DNA from: Methanobrevibacter wolinii SH
GTDB lineage: Archaea > Methanobacteriota > Methanobacteria > Methanobacteriales > Methanobacteriaceae
NCBI RefSeq assembly: GCF_000621965.1
Contig: NZ_JHWX01000015.1
Span: 19,565 to 83,564 of the forward strand
DNA length: 64,000 nucleotides
Direction of reading: 5' to 3'
A program made the position numbers and the translations under genes. This document shows, in pieces, positions 27,557 through 36,342 of the stretch (within the stretch, counting starts at the first letter, position 1; every line of letters starts with the position of its first letter). The notes under the pieces were generated by a model that was not told the DNA's origin, searched no databases, and was given only the letters and a program-made list of their open reading frames with translations.

Positions 27557-28969
27557 ATGGAGAATATGTTTAAACTAGAAAAAGGAAAACAAATAATTAC
27601 TATATTAATCCTTGGCGGATTCTTTTCAATGCTTAATGAAACAGCATTAAATGTTGCATTTCCACATATCATGGTGGAATATGCAATTACTGCAACAACA
27701 GTACAATGGTTAACTACAGCATATGTTCTTGTATCTGGAATTGTATTTTTAACAACAGCATTTCTAATGAAAAAGTATTCAACAAGAAAACTATTTTTAA
27801 CAGCAATGAGTCTATTAATAGTTGGATCAATTGTTTCTATCTTTTCAACAAACTTCCCAGTTTTATTAGCTGGAAGGATTATACAGGCTCTTGGTACAGG
27901 TATTATAGTACCACTTGTATTTAATAGTGTAATGTATATTACAATTCCTCAAAAAAGAGGATTGATGATGGGTATTGTATCACTTGTTGTTTTGTCAGCA
28001 CCGATATTTGCCCCAGTGATTATGGGATTGATAATGGAGTTTACAGATTGGCATTTATACTTTACAATAATGTTAGTTTTATTTATAATATCTGCAATTA
28101 TTGCATATAAAAAATTAGAAAATATTACAAAAACAAGTCCTGCAAAATTAGATATAATATCATTAATACTTGCAGCTATTGGATGCTGTTTAATCATATA
28201 TGGATTCAGTAATCTTGGTGAAACAAGTTTAACTAATGTAATTATCACATTAATTATATGTGTTATCATAATTGGATTATTTGCATACCGCCAATTACAT
28301 GTAGAACATCCACTTCTTGGTATAGGTGTATTTAAAGATAAATTATTTACAATTGGTATTCTTGCAAATCTTGCAAATGTAATGCTTATTTTTGGTATTG
28401 TTATACTTATACCAATGTATCTTGAAACTTCACTCCACACAAGTTCACTTACAGCAAGTCTCATAATGCTACCTGGAACAATACTTGGAAGTATATTACC
28501 TATAATATCTGGACATATCTATGATGAACATGGTCCTAGAATAGTTATATGTACAGGTATTGGAATAATGGCATTATCAGCATATAGTTTAACAATGATT
28601 AACTTAAATACTAGCTTCCTTATAATTGGATTAATTATATGTGGTTTCTATATAGGTTCAGGTTTATCATTATCACCAAACCAAACAAATACATTAGGTA
28701 ACTTAAAATCTGAAGAATATGCTTCAGGTTCAGCAATTATGACATCAACCCAACAAATGGGTGGAGCTATTGGATCATCATTATTTACAAGTTTCATGAC
28801 TATTGGTCAAAATAATTATTTAAGTACAATAGCTAATCCAACAGCATTACAACATAGTATAGCATTAATTAAAGGTGTTAATTTCTCATTTTTAATTGGT
28901 GCAATAATGATGGCTATAATATTTATATTAACACTATTCCTTAAACAGAATGTAAATTACAGTTCTTAA
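27557..28969 (+). CDS. DHA2 family multidrug efflux transporter (EmrB/LmrB-like)
   Basis: Major facilitator with about 14 membrane segments and 470 residues, proton-driven drug export. Family marks: NETALNVAFPHI in helix 1 (the D/N-ETxxNVALP pattern), QWLTTAYVLVSGI in helix 2, LLAGRIIQALGTGIIVPLV in helix 4, and SQQMGG-like STQQMGGAIGSSLF near the C-terminus. ATG 27557 is chosen because GGTGA lies 5 nt before it; an in-frame GTG at 27548 overlaps that site. Together with the TetR gene upstream it reproduces the lmrA-lmrB pair of Bacillus. Substrate unknown. Confidence 0.9.
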   Translation: MENMFKLEKGKQIITILILGGFFSMLNETALNVAFPHIMVEYAITATTVQWLTTAYVLVSGIVFLTTAFLMKKYSTRKLFLTAMSLLIVGSIVSIFSTNFPVLLAGRIIQALGTGIIVPLVFNSVMYITIPQKRGLMMGIVSLVVLSAPIFAPVIMGLIMEFTDWHLYFTIMLVLFIISAIIAYKKLENITKTSPAKLDIISLILAAIGCCLIIYGFSNLGETSLTNVIITLIICVIIIGLFAYRQLHVEHPLLGIGVFKDKLFTIGILANLANVMLIFGIVILIPMYLETSLHTSSLTASLIMLPGTILGSILPIISGHIYDEHGPRIVICTGIGIMALSAYSLTMINLNTSFLIIGLIICGFYIGSGLSLSPNQTNTLGNLKSEEYASGSAIMTSTQQMGGAIGSSLFTSFMTIGQNNYLSTIANPTALQHSIALIKGVNFSFLIGAIMMAIIFILTLFLKQNVNYSS

Positions 28970-28983
28970 TTAATAATCTAAAA

Positions 28984-29010
28984 GAATATAATCTTTAAAG
29001 ATTTATATTC
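28984..29010 (+). terminator. Terminator-like hairpin after the efflux gene
   Basis: GAATATAATCTTT (28984-28996) pairs with AAAGATTTATATTC (28997-29010) with one bulge. It begins 15 bases after the stop codon. The T-run after it is weak. Confidence 0.5.
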
Positions 29011-29037
29011 CTTTAATTATAATTTTAAATTTATATT

Positions 29038-29235
29038 AACTAATTTTAAATCATTAAACATTAACACATACTTTAATTACTACAAAACTAATTTTAAATC
29101 ATTAAACATTAACACATACTTTAATTACTACAAAACTAATTTTAAAATAAATAAAAACCAATACACTAATCCCCATAATAATTAATTCTAATTAAACATT
29201 AACAAATACTCAAATTACTATAATAACTAATTCTT
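29038..29235. repeat. 48-bp perfect tandem duplication with further degenerate copies
   Basis: The unit starting AACTAATTTTAAATCATTAA at 29038 is repeated exactly at 29086, starts again at 29134 (partial), and reappears in diverged form at about 29185-29235 (AATTAAACATTAACAAATACT). Confidence 0.85.
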
Positions 29236-29247
29236 ATTTTATTAAAA

Positions 29248-29322
29248 TAAAGTACTTTACTTAATTTTAAAAAAATATAATTTTTAAATATATAAAGTAC
29301 TTTAATAAAATAAAGTACTTTA
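29248..29322. promoter_or_regulatory. Three copies of the palindrome TAAAGTACTTTA
   Basis: Perfect 12-bp palindromes at 29248-29259, 29293-29304 and 29311-29322. The first and third are embedded in a longer direct repeat (TAAAATAAAGTACTTTA then C/T TTAATTTT). They lie 240-315 bases upstream of the ketopantoate reductase gene. Candidate operator cluster. Confidence 0.5.
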
Positions 29323-29562
29323 TTTAATTTTTAAAAAAAAATATTACTTTAATCATATACTTAATTTAAGATACTAAGATAATAAGCTATTAACTAAAAG
29401 AAAATATTCAATTAAAAAAATAATTAAATAATAAAGGTTCAAAAAATAATCAAATAAACTAAATAAAATAAATAAAATTAAAAAAGTATTATTAAGTCAT
29501 AAAACAAATAGTATAATGGTAATTAAAAATTAAATTAGAACTATAAAAAATAGAGGGAAAAA

Positions 29563-30510
29563 ATGAATATATTAATAGATGGTTCTGGATCAATCGGAAT
29601 TGCATTAGGTGCATCAATGATATCACAAGGCGCAAATGTATCATTCTATGCAAGTAAAAAAACCAAAAAGGCTATGGAAAATGGAATTAAAAGAATTGGA
29701 CTTTTTAATCATTTAAGCTTTTCACCAGATGAATTTAATGTATACACTGACTATAAAGATATTCCAAGAAATTCTATAGATTATGTTTTTATAACAAGTA
29801 AAACAACCTCTAATGACGATATTAGTTCTAAACTTAATGAGAATAGAGAGATATTTAAAGATAATGGCATTATACTTATTTTCCAAAATGGGTTTGGAAA
29901 TGATGAACCATATTTAAGATATTTTCCAAGTGATAAAGTATTTTGTGCACGTGTAATTACTGGTTTTAAAAGACCAAAAAGAAATATAAGTGAAATCACA
30001 GTTTATACTGAACCTATTGAATTAGGTACTTTACAAAATGGTGATATAAATCTTTTAAAACCAATTGCAGAACTTATTACAAAATCAGGTATACCATGTA
30101 ATGTAACTGATAATGTTGCTAAATTTTTATGGGCTAAAATGCTTTATAATTGTGCTTTAAATCCTCTTGGAGCTATTTTAGGAGTTAATTATGGTAAATT
30201 AACTGAAAATAAGTATACAATTAATATTATGAATCAAATAATTGATGAAATTTTTAATGTAATTAAAGCATCAGGTTATAATATAGATTGGGATACATCT
30301 TCAGAATATAAAGATTTATTCTATTCAAAATTAGTTCCTGACACATATGAACATGTTTCATCTACATCACAAGATATACAAAAGAAAATAAAAACAGAAA
30401 TTGACTCATTAAATGGTAAAGTCATTCGTCTTGGTGAAGAATATGGAATAGATGTTACAGTAAATAAAGTATTATACAATATGATAAAAGCCATTGAATC
30501 TGACTTCTAA
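29563..30510 (+). CDS. 2-dehydropantoate 2-reductase family protein (ApbA/PanE)
   Basis: NADPH-dependent ketopantoate reductase, the step before pantoate in CoA synthesis. The Rossmann motif GSGSIG is at about 7-12, the catalytic lysine lies in KFLWAKMLYNCALNPLGAI (about 187-205), and the C-terminal helical domain has EIDSLNGKVIRLGEEYGIDVTVN. Length 315 is normal. GAGGG precedes the ATG. Not next to the other CoA gene (16555-17292), so co-regulation is not implied. Paralogues with other 2-oxo acid substrates exist, hence the cautious name. Confidence 0.88.
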   Translation: MNILIDGSGSIGIALGASMISQGANVSFYASKKTKKAMENGIKRIGLFNHLSFSPDEFNVYTDYKDIPRNSIDYVFITSKTTSNDDISSKLNENREIFKDNGIILIFQNGFGNDEPYLRYFPSDKVFCARVITGFKRPKRNISEITVYTEPIELGTLQNGDINLLKPIAELITKSGIPCNVTDNVAKFLWAKMLYNCALNPLGAILGVNYGKLTENKYTINIMNQIIDEIFNVIKASGYNIDWDTSSEYKDLFYSKLVPDTYEHVSSTSQDIQKKIKTEIDSLNGKVIRLGEEYGIDVTVNKVLYNMIKAIESDF

Positions 30511-30723
30511 AAATTATAATTACTACTTATTTTAAAATATAATTAAAAAATGACTAAAAATATTTTTTTAAAAACCAATTAAATTAAAAATTATTTAATT
30601 TTATTTTCTTAAATAAGTTAAAAAATAATTTAGATATTCTAAGTAAAAAGTTTAATTATCTATTTTCTTAAATTAAAAACAATTTAGATATTTTAAGTAA
30701 AAAATAACATTAAAGGTTAAATA

Positions 30724-32190
30724 ATGACAGAAAATTCTAATCAATGGAATAGTACATTAGGGTTTCTACTTGCAATGATTGGTTCTGCTGTTGGCTTAGG
30801 TAATATCTGGCGTTTCCCATATATTGCATATACTAATGGTGGAGGTACCTTTTTAATACCATATATTATTGCTATTTTATGTGTTGGTGCTCCATTTGTA
30901 TTTATTGAATATGGTGCAGGATATAAATTTAAAGCAGGACTAAGTAAAACTCTAAGAACTATTAATAAAAAATATGAATATATTGCATGGGCAATACAAA
31001 TGGTTCCATTTTTAATATTAACTTATTATACATGTATCATTGGATGGAACATTATATACTTATTTTTAAGTTTCTTTAAAGGATGGGGTACTGATACAAA
31101 TACTTACTTTACAACAACATTACTTCAAAGTTCAACAAACCCTATAGGACTTTTACATATTGTTTTACCAATATTTATTGCTGTGGCAATAGCATGGTTT
31201 ATAATATGGTTTGTTTCACATAGGAACTTAAATGATGGCATCGAAGCGGTGTGTAAAATTGTAATTCCACTACTTTTCATATTAATGGCCGGAATTGTAA
31301 TATACTCACTTACATTACCTGGAGCATTTAAAGGAGTTAGTGTATTATTTACTCCAAATTGGTCTCAAATAAGCAATATTAACATATGGCTAGCTGCATT
31401 TGGTCAGATTGTATTTTCCTTAAGTCTTGGATTGTGTATTATGTTTACATATGCTAGTTACTTGCCAGAGGATATTGATCTTGTAAAGAATGGTCTTACA
31501 GTAGCATTTACAAACAGTGGTTTTGAAGTGTTTACTGCAATTGGAATGTTTAGTATCCTTGGATTCATGAGTCTTGTAAGTAATATCCCAATAGATCAAG
31601 TAGTAACACAAGGAGCAGGTCTTGCATTTGTTGTATTACCACGTGTATTCAATACAATGGGACTTGTTGGATATGTAATCGGACCAATATTCTTCTTATG
31701 TTTATTCTTTGCAGGTTTTACATCAGCTATTGCACTTGTAGAACCATTGAATTCATCAATCAGTGAAAAATTCAATTTATCACGTAAAAAATCAGTTACA
31801 ATAATATGTTCTATTGGATTTTTAATATCAATACTATATACAACAACCTATGGTTCAGCGCTTCTTACATACTTTGACGGATTCTTAAACCAATTTGGTT
31901 TACTTTTAACTGTAATCATAGAATGTATAATATTTGGTTGGATTTATGGTCTTGATGGACTTTTAGAATCCATAAACAAAGGATCCAAACATAAATTAGG
32001 TAGAACATGGAAATTTATGATTAGATATTTTATACCAATAATTGTTGGAATCATGTGGTTACAAGGTAACTATACTTCATTTACAAGTCCAGACCATATA
32101 CAAGTATTAATACAATTCATATTGCTTGCAGTACTATTTATTGTACCAATTATACTATATAAAATTCCAGCAAAAGTTAAAGATTATTAA
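30724..32190 (+). CDS. Sodium-dependent transporter, NSS (SNF) family
   Basis: Membrane symporter of the neurotransmitter:sodium family with 11-12 segments and 488 residues. The helix 1 sodium/substrate motif GSAVGLGNIWRFPY is at about 20-33, helix 6 has SLSLGLCIMFTYASYL, and helix 8 has CLFFAGFTSAIALVEPL. Bacterial and archaeal members usually carry amino acids. The gene stands alone with AAAGGT 9 nt upstream of the ATG. Its final bases are the first part of a 60-bp tandem array. Confidence 0.93.
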   Translation: MTENSNQWNSTLGFLLAMIGSAVGLGNIWRFPYIAYTNGGGTFLIPYIIAILCVGAPFVFIEYGAGYKFKAGLSKTLRTINKKYEYIAWAIQMVPFLILTYYTCIIGWNIIYLFLSFFKGWGTDTNTYFTTTLLQSSTNPIGLLHIVLPIFIAVAIAWFIIWFVSHRNLNDGIEAVCKIVIPLLFILMAGIVIYSLTLPGAFKGVSVLFTPNWSQISNINIWLAAFGQIVFSLSLGLCIMFTYASYLPEDIDLVKNGLTVAFTNSGFEVFTAIGMFSILGFMSLVSNIPIDQVVTQGAGLAFVVLPRVFNTMGLVGYVIGPIFFLCLFFAGFTSAIALVEPLNSSISEKFNLSRKKSVTIICSIGFLISILYTTTYGSALLTYFDGFLNQFGLLLTVIIECIIFGWIYGLDGLLESINKGSKHKLGRTWKFMIRYFIPIIVGIMWLQGNYTSFTSPDHIQVLIQFILLAVLFIVPIILYKIPAKVKDY

Positions 32191-32325
32191 AATCTTTAAC
32201 TACAACTTTTTATATTAAAATACATATTAAAAACAAGAAAAACCTATTAAAATCTTTAACTAAAACTTTTTATATTAAAATACATATTAAAAACAAGAAA
32301 AACCTATTAAAATACTTTTTTTACA
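32185..32325. repeat. 60-bp tandem duplication starting at the stop codon of the NSS gene
   Basis: TATTAAAATCTTTAACTA..ACTTTTTATATT..ACAAGAAAAACC runs twice with an exact 60-base period (about 32185 and 32245) and one base difference, and a third unit begins at 32305. The first copy includes the stop codon. Confidence 0.85.
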
Positions 32326-32615
32326 CTTATTTAAAATATTTATAAAATTTTAAATTAATTACAAAAATTTAAGATTATATTTAATAATAAAAATATCCAA
32401 TTAAATTTAAAAATAAACAAATTATCTAGAAAAAGCTCTAAAAATACTTATTTTAAATTATATCTAAATAAAAAAATTCAAAATAAACACAAATATCAAA
32501 TTTCTAAAAATAATCCAATTAAAAGCCAAAATAAGATAATATAATAATTATTTAAATACTAAATAAAACTTATAATAATATATTTAACATTTAATATTTT
32601 AAGAAAAGTGGTTTT
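32326..32615. other. AT-rich upstream region of the glycosyltransferase gene
   Basis: No gene or clear structure seen. AGTGGTTTT immediately precedes ATG 32616. Confidence 0.4.
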
Positions 32616-35087
32616 ATGATTAAAGTTTCTGTTATCATACCAGTTCATAATACAGATAAATATCTTAAAGAATGTTTAGATAGTATTATTAACCAAACAC
32701 TAAAAGAAATTGAAATTATATATATTAAGGACAAAACTATTAAATCTCCAAAAATTTTAGAAGATTATGCTATAAAAGATAATCGTATTCACATATATTC
32801 TCAGGAAAATATGGAAGATTATTTTAATAGAAGTTTTTGTCTTGATTTTGCTAATGGAGAATACATCTATTTTATGGATTCTAATGATATTTTAAAACCA
32901 AATGCTTTAAAAATATCTTATAATATATCCATAGAAAAATCATTAGATTTACTATTATTTAAAGTCAGTAACTACAATGAGAATACTAAAGAATATATTA
33001 CCAATAATTCTTATGAAATGTCTAAATTATTAAATAGAGTTAAAGGTAATGTATTTTCTTTTGAAGATATTAAAGATTTAATCTTTTCAATTAATAATTC
33101 ATCTATAAATAAATTTTATAATAAAGGTTTTATTAATAATTTAGAAATTAATTATATGGAAGATAAACTTTTCTTTTTAGAAACTATTCATAATGCTAAT
33201 AAAATATACTTTTATAATGAATATTTATATATTCAAAGAATACCTAATTCTTTTAAACAAGAGAATATATTCAAATTTTATGATTCAGAAGAAGAAATTC
33301 TTATTAAATATGGTTCTATAAACATTTTAAATAAAGAATTTTTTAACATTAAAATTAAAGATATCTACCAAAGATTTATTGAAATTGATGATGACTCTAA
33401 AGTAGTTTTTTTCAATAAAATGAAAAATGAATTCTTAAAAATAAAAAATAACAAATATTATAATTATTCTGATTTAAATAAAAGAAATAAAATCATATTT
33501 GATACTGTTATAAACTCTGATTCATATGAATACTGTATCCTAGCAATAAGGTTATATGATAAAAAAGTAAAACATGAACAACTTTCTAAAAATAATGAAA
33601 AGCTAAAAAGAGAAATTGATAATTATAAAAAATTAAATAATGAGATATTATCCTCTAATAGTTGGAAAATAACAAGACCATTAAGAGATTTTAATAATAA
33701 TATTAAAAGCTTTTCATTAAAAAACATGATTCTAAATAAGAGTGATAGTTACAATTATTATAAACAATCTTTTGAAAAACAGAATATTGAGATTAAAAAA
33801 TTAAAAAATAGTAATCAAAAGCTTAATAAAGAATTAAACAATAATAAAAATATTATAAAAAATAAAGATACTCTCTTAAATAATAAAAATAAGGAAATAG
33901 ACAATTTAAATACAGAATTATCCAAAAAAGAAAAAGAGTATAATATTCTTAAAAAAATATTAGATAGTAAATCTAATAATTTAATTCATATTAATAAAAA
34001 TATAAAAGATGTAAGAATTGCCTATGTTTTACAAGGTTTCCCAACACTTTCAGAAACATTTGTTCGTAACGAATTAAGATGGTTAAAAGATAAAGGATAT
34101 AATGTTAGAGTATTTACTTGTAAAAAACCTCAAAAACCTGTTGATTTAGACTTTGATCTAGAAGTTATACATTTTGATAAAACTAATGATTTAAAAGGAA
34201 ATCTTTTAAATTTATTATTAGAGTATAATATTGATTTAGTTCATTCACACTTTGTTTCATATACATTTACTAATATCATTGTTCCAGTATGTGAAAAATT
34301 ACATATACCATATACAGTATTTGCACATGCTGTAGATATTTTTGAATATAAAAACGATAAAAATAATCATATATCTGAAATTTCACAGTCAGAATTTTGT
34401 AAAGCAGTATTTACCTTAAGTAATTATCATAAAAACTATTTAATAGAAAGAAAAGTTCCAGAAGATAAAATAGTAATTACTAAACAAGCTACAGATTATG
34501 AAATTTCTGAAATTCATGATGATAATAAAAGAAATAATATTAAAAATATTGTTTCAATTTCTAGATTTGTTGAGAAAAAAGGTATTGATACTTTAATAGA
34601 GGCAGCTAATTTACTTAAAGATAAAGATTATGTATTTACTATTTATGGATATGGATCATTAAAAGAAGACCTAGAAAAACAAATCAATGATTTAGGACTT
34701 GATAATATATCTATAAAAGGATATTTAAATTCTCCTGAAGAAGTTCATGAAGTATTTAAAAAATCTGATTTATTAGTATCACCATGTAGGATAGCTAAAA
34801 ATGGAGATAGAGATGGTATACCAACTATCATATTTGAAGCAATGGCATATGGCCTACCAGTTTTAACTACAAATGTTTCTGCAATTCCAGAAGTTATTAA
34901 AGATCATCATAATGGTTTTATAATCTCTCCAGATAATCCAAAACTTTTAGCAGAAAAAATTGAAGAGATATCCTCATTATCATATAAAGAATTGTTAAAT
35001 ATTAGAAAAATAGCACAAAAAGAAGTTACAAATATTTCAAGTGTAGATAAAACTATGAATACCTTATTAAGTGTTTGGAGCAAATAG
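32616..35087 (+). CDS. Two-domain glycosyltransferase: GT2, coiled coil, GT4
   Basis: An 823-residue soluble protein. Residues 1 to about 230 are a GT2 (A-fold) domain starting KVSVIIPVHNTDKYLKECLDSI; its metal motif reads DSND (YFMDSNDIL), an unusual form of the common DSDD. Residues about 320-465 contain two coiled-coil stretches around SSNSWKITRPLRDF, a text often seen in wall glycosyltransferases. Residues about 472-823 are a GT4 (B-fold) domain with RIAYVLQGFPTLSETFVRNEL, SRFVEKKGIDTLIEA and the donor-binding EAMAYGLPVL (about 741-750). It probably builds a surface or exopolysaccharide on the cytosolic side. The gene stands alone. Confidence 0.88.
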   Translation: MIKVSVIIPVHNTDKYLKECLDSIINQTLKEIEIIYIKDKTIKSPKILEDYAIKDNRIHIYSQENMEDYFNRSFCLDFANGEYIYFMDSNDILKPNALKISYNISIEKSLDLLLFKVSNYNENTKEYITNNSYEMSKLLNRVKGNVFSFEDIKDLIFSINNSSINKFYNKGFINNLEINYMEDKLFFLETIHNANKIYFYNEYLYIQRIPNSFKQENIFKFYDSEEEILIKYGSINILNKEFFNIKIKDIYQRFIEIDDDSKVVFFNKMKNEFLKIKNNKYYNYSDLNKRNKIIFDTVINSDSYEYCILAIRLYDKKVKHEQLSKNNEKLKREIDNYKKLNNEILSSNSWKITRPLRDFNNNIKSFSLKNMILNKSDSYNYYKQSFEKQNIEIKKLKNSNQKLNKELNNNKNIIKNKDTLLNNKNKEIDNLNTELSKKEKEYNILKKILDSKSNNLIHINKNIKDVRIAYVLQGFPTLSETFVRNELRWLKDKGYNVRVFTCKKPQKPVDLDFDLEVIHFDKTNDLKGNLLNLLLEYNIDLVHSHFVSYTFTNIIVPVCEKLHIPYTVFAHAVDIFEYKNDKNNHISEISQSEFCKAVFTLSNYHKNYLIERKVPEDKIVITKQATDYEISEIHDDNKRNNIKNIVSISRFVEKKGIDTLIEAANLLKDKDYVFTIYGYGSLKEDLEKQINDLGLDNISIKGYLNSPEEVHEVFKKSDLLVSPCRIAKNGDRDGIPTIIFEAMAYGLPVLTTNVSAIPEVIKDHHNGFIISPDNPKLLAEKIEEISSLSYKELLNIRKIAQKEVTNISSVDKTMNTLLSVWSK

Positions 35088-35382
35088 TACTAATAATATT
35101 TAAATAAATTAACTAATAATATTATTAAAAGTAAATAGAACATTAAATTTTGTTTTATTTATTAAAAAAAGAAAAGATTTTATATTTGTTAGGAAATTAA
35201 TATCACAAGATATAGACTTATCTAATTTAACAGAAGAATATAATTTAAGTATAATTTTTTAAGATAAGTATATGTAGATTTTTAATCGTGTATTTTAATA
35301 AATGACCATTTAAATATTTTATCAGTAAATTTTTTTAAATACTTGTTTATTAATTTCCAACAAAAAGGATGACAATTTAAGA
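35088..35382. other. Spacer with a possible coding remnant
   Basis: A frame without a start codon runs from 35113 to a stop near 35260 and reads protein-like at its end (RKLISQDIDLSNLTEEYNLSIIF). It may be a gene remnant or chance. ACTAATAATATT also occurs twice (about 35089 and 35112). Confidence 0.35.
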
Positions 35383-35673
35383 TTATGCTACATTGTAGAA
35401 TCTTATATCAGGATCTGCAGACCAAGTAGGTTTAAGACCAGGCGCAACTTTAGTTGTAAATAAATCAGATTCAAGATATGCTTTAGCATGCTCCATACTA
35501 TCAAAACCATGAATTACTTGAACATCCTCCATCCTAACTAATAATTCTTTAGTTAATGCACCTTCAATATTATCTAAGAAAGGTTGGCGATAATCATTAT
35601 AAACTTTAGCTGCTGCAGCCCTATTTTCTTCATCAACTGTCATAATAACTTGTAAATATGCTTTAACTTTCAT
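35383..35673 (-). CDS. Small alpha/beta-barrel-like protein of unknown function
   Basis: 96 residues with a ferredoxin-like pattern (KVKAYLQVIMTVDEENR ... VQVIHGFDSMEHAKAYLESDLF). This resembles dimeric alpha/beta-barrel proteins such as ABM or Dabb families, but I cannot assign one. GGTGA lies 6 nt before the ATG (minus strand). It is divergent from an HxlR regulator 276 bp away, an arrangement in which the regulator commonly controls the neighbour. GC content is above that of its surroundings. Confidence 0.65.
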   Translation of the reverse strand: MKVKAYLQVIMTVDEENRAAAAKVYNDYRQPFLDNIEGALTKELLVRMEDVQVIHGFDSMEHAKAYLESDLFTTKVAPGLKPTWSADPDIRFYNVA

Positions 35674-35949
35674 TTCATTTCACCTTTTATAAATTTTTAC
35701 AAATACAAGAATAACTTTCAACTCTTGTTATTAATAGATTGTATCTAAAATAATATAAAGCTAATGTATCTAAACAGAAACTAAATAACCTAAAAACAAA
35801 ATAAAACAATATAAAACAAAATATTAAAATTATAGAATATATAAAGCTTTTGATATCCAAATGGAAACCAAAATATAAATATTATAAGTTAAACATAATT
35901 AAATTAACTACAATAAATAAAAAATGATGACAAAAGGGTGTTGTTTTAT

Positions 35950-36342
35950 ATGACAAAAATCGAATCTGCAATTAAGAATTGTCCTGTAGAATTATCCTTA
36001 AATTTAATTAATAAGAAATGGACAATTTTATTAATAAGAGATATGTTCTTTGGTAAAACAAGATTTAAAGAATTTAAAAAGAATAAAGATATTACTAATA
36101 AAATTTTAAGTAAAAGATTAAAAGAAATGGAAGATGCAGGTATTATTACAAGAACAGAAAACCCCAATAATGCTAATGATGTAAAATATCATTTAACCCA
36201 AAAAGGTAAATCATTAAACAATATTATATATGATTTAGCTATGTTTACTGTTAATACTGACGAATATAATACTTATTATACTGATGATGAAAAAAAAGAT
36301 ATTAAAGAATTATTTAAAAAGAAATTAGATATTGATGAATAA
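35950..36342 (+). CDS. HxlR family transcriptional regulator
   Basis: 130-residue winged-helix protein: CPVELSLNLINKKWTILLIRDMFFGKTRFKEF then ITNKILSKRLKEMEDAGIITR, both diagnostic of HxlR. ATG 35950 is preferred, with AAAGGGTG ending 9 nt before it; an in-frame GTG at 35938 overlaps that site. The conserved N-terminal cysteine (C11, in KNCPVE) is the redox or electrophile sensor in several HxlR members, so it may sense oxidative or aldehyde stress (inference). Likely target is the divergent small gene. Confidence 0.88.
   Translation: MTKIESAIKNCPVELSLNLINKKWTILLIRDMFFGKTRFKEFKKNKDITNKILSKRLKEMEDAGIITRTENPNNANDVKYHLTQKGKSLNNIIYDLAMFTVNTDEYNTYYTDDEKKDIKELFKKKLDIDE

Noticed and set aside
29038..29235. 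CRISPR-like array
   Set aside because: Units are contiguous tandem repeats without unique spacers, and no cas gene is nearby.
35113..35260. Open frame without a start codon before the barrel-like gene
   Set aside because: No ATG/GTG/TTG and no family match; unlike the receiver at 51323 there is no ribosome site or domain to support it.
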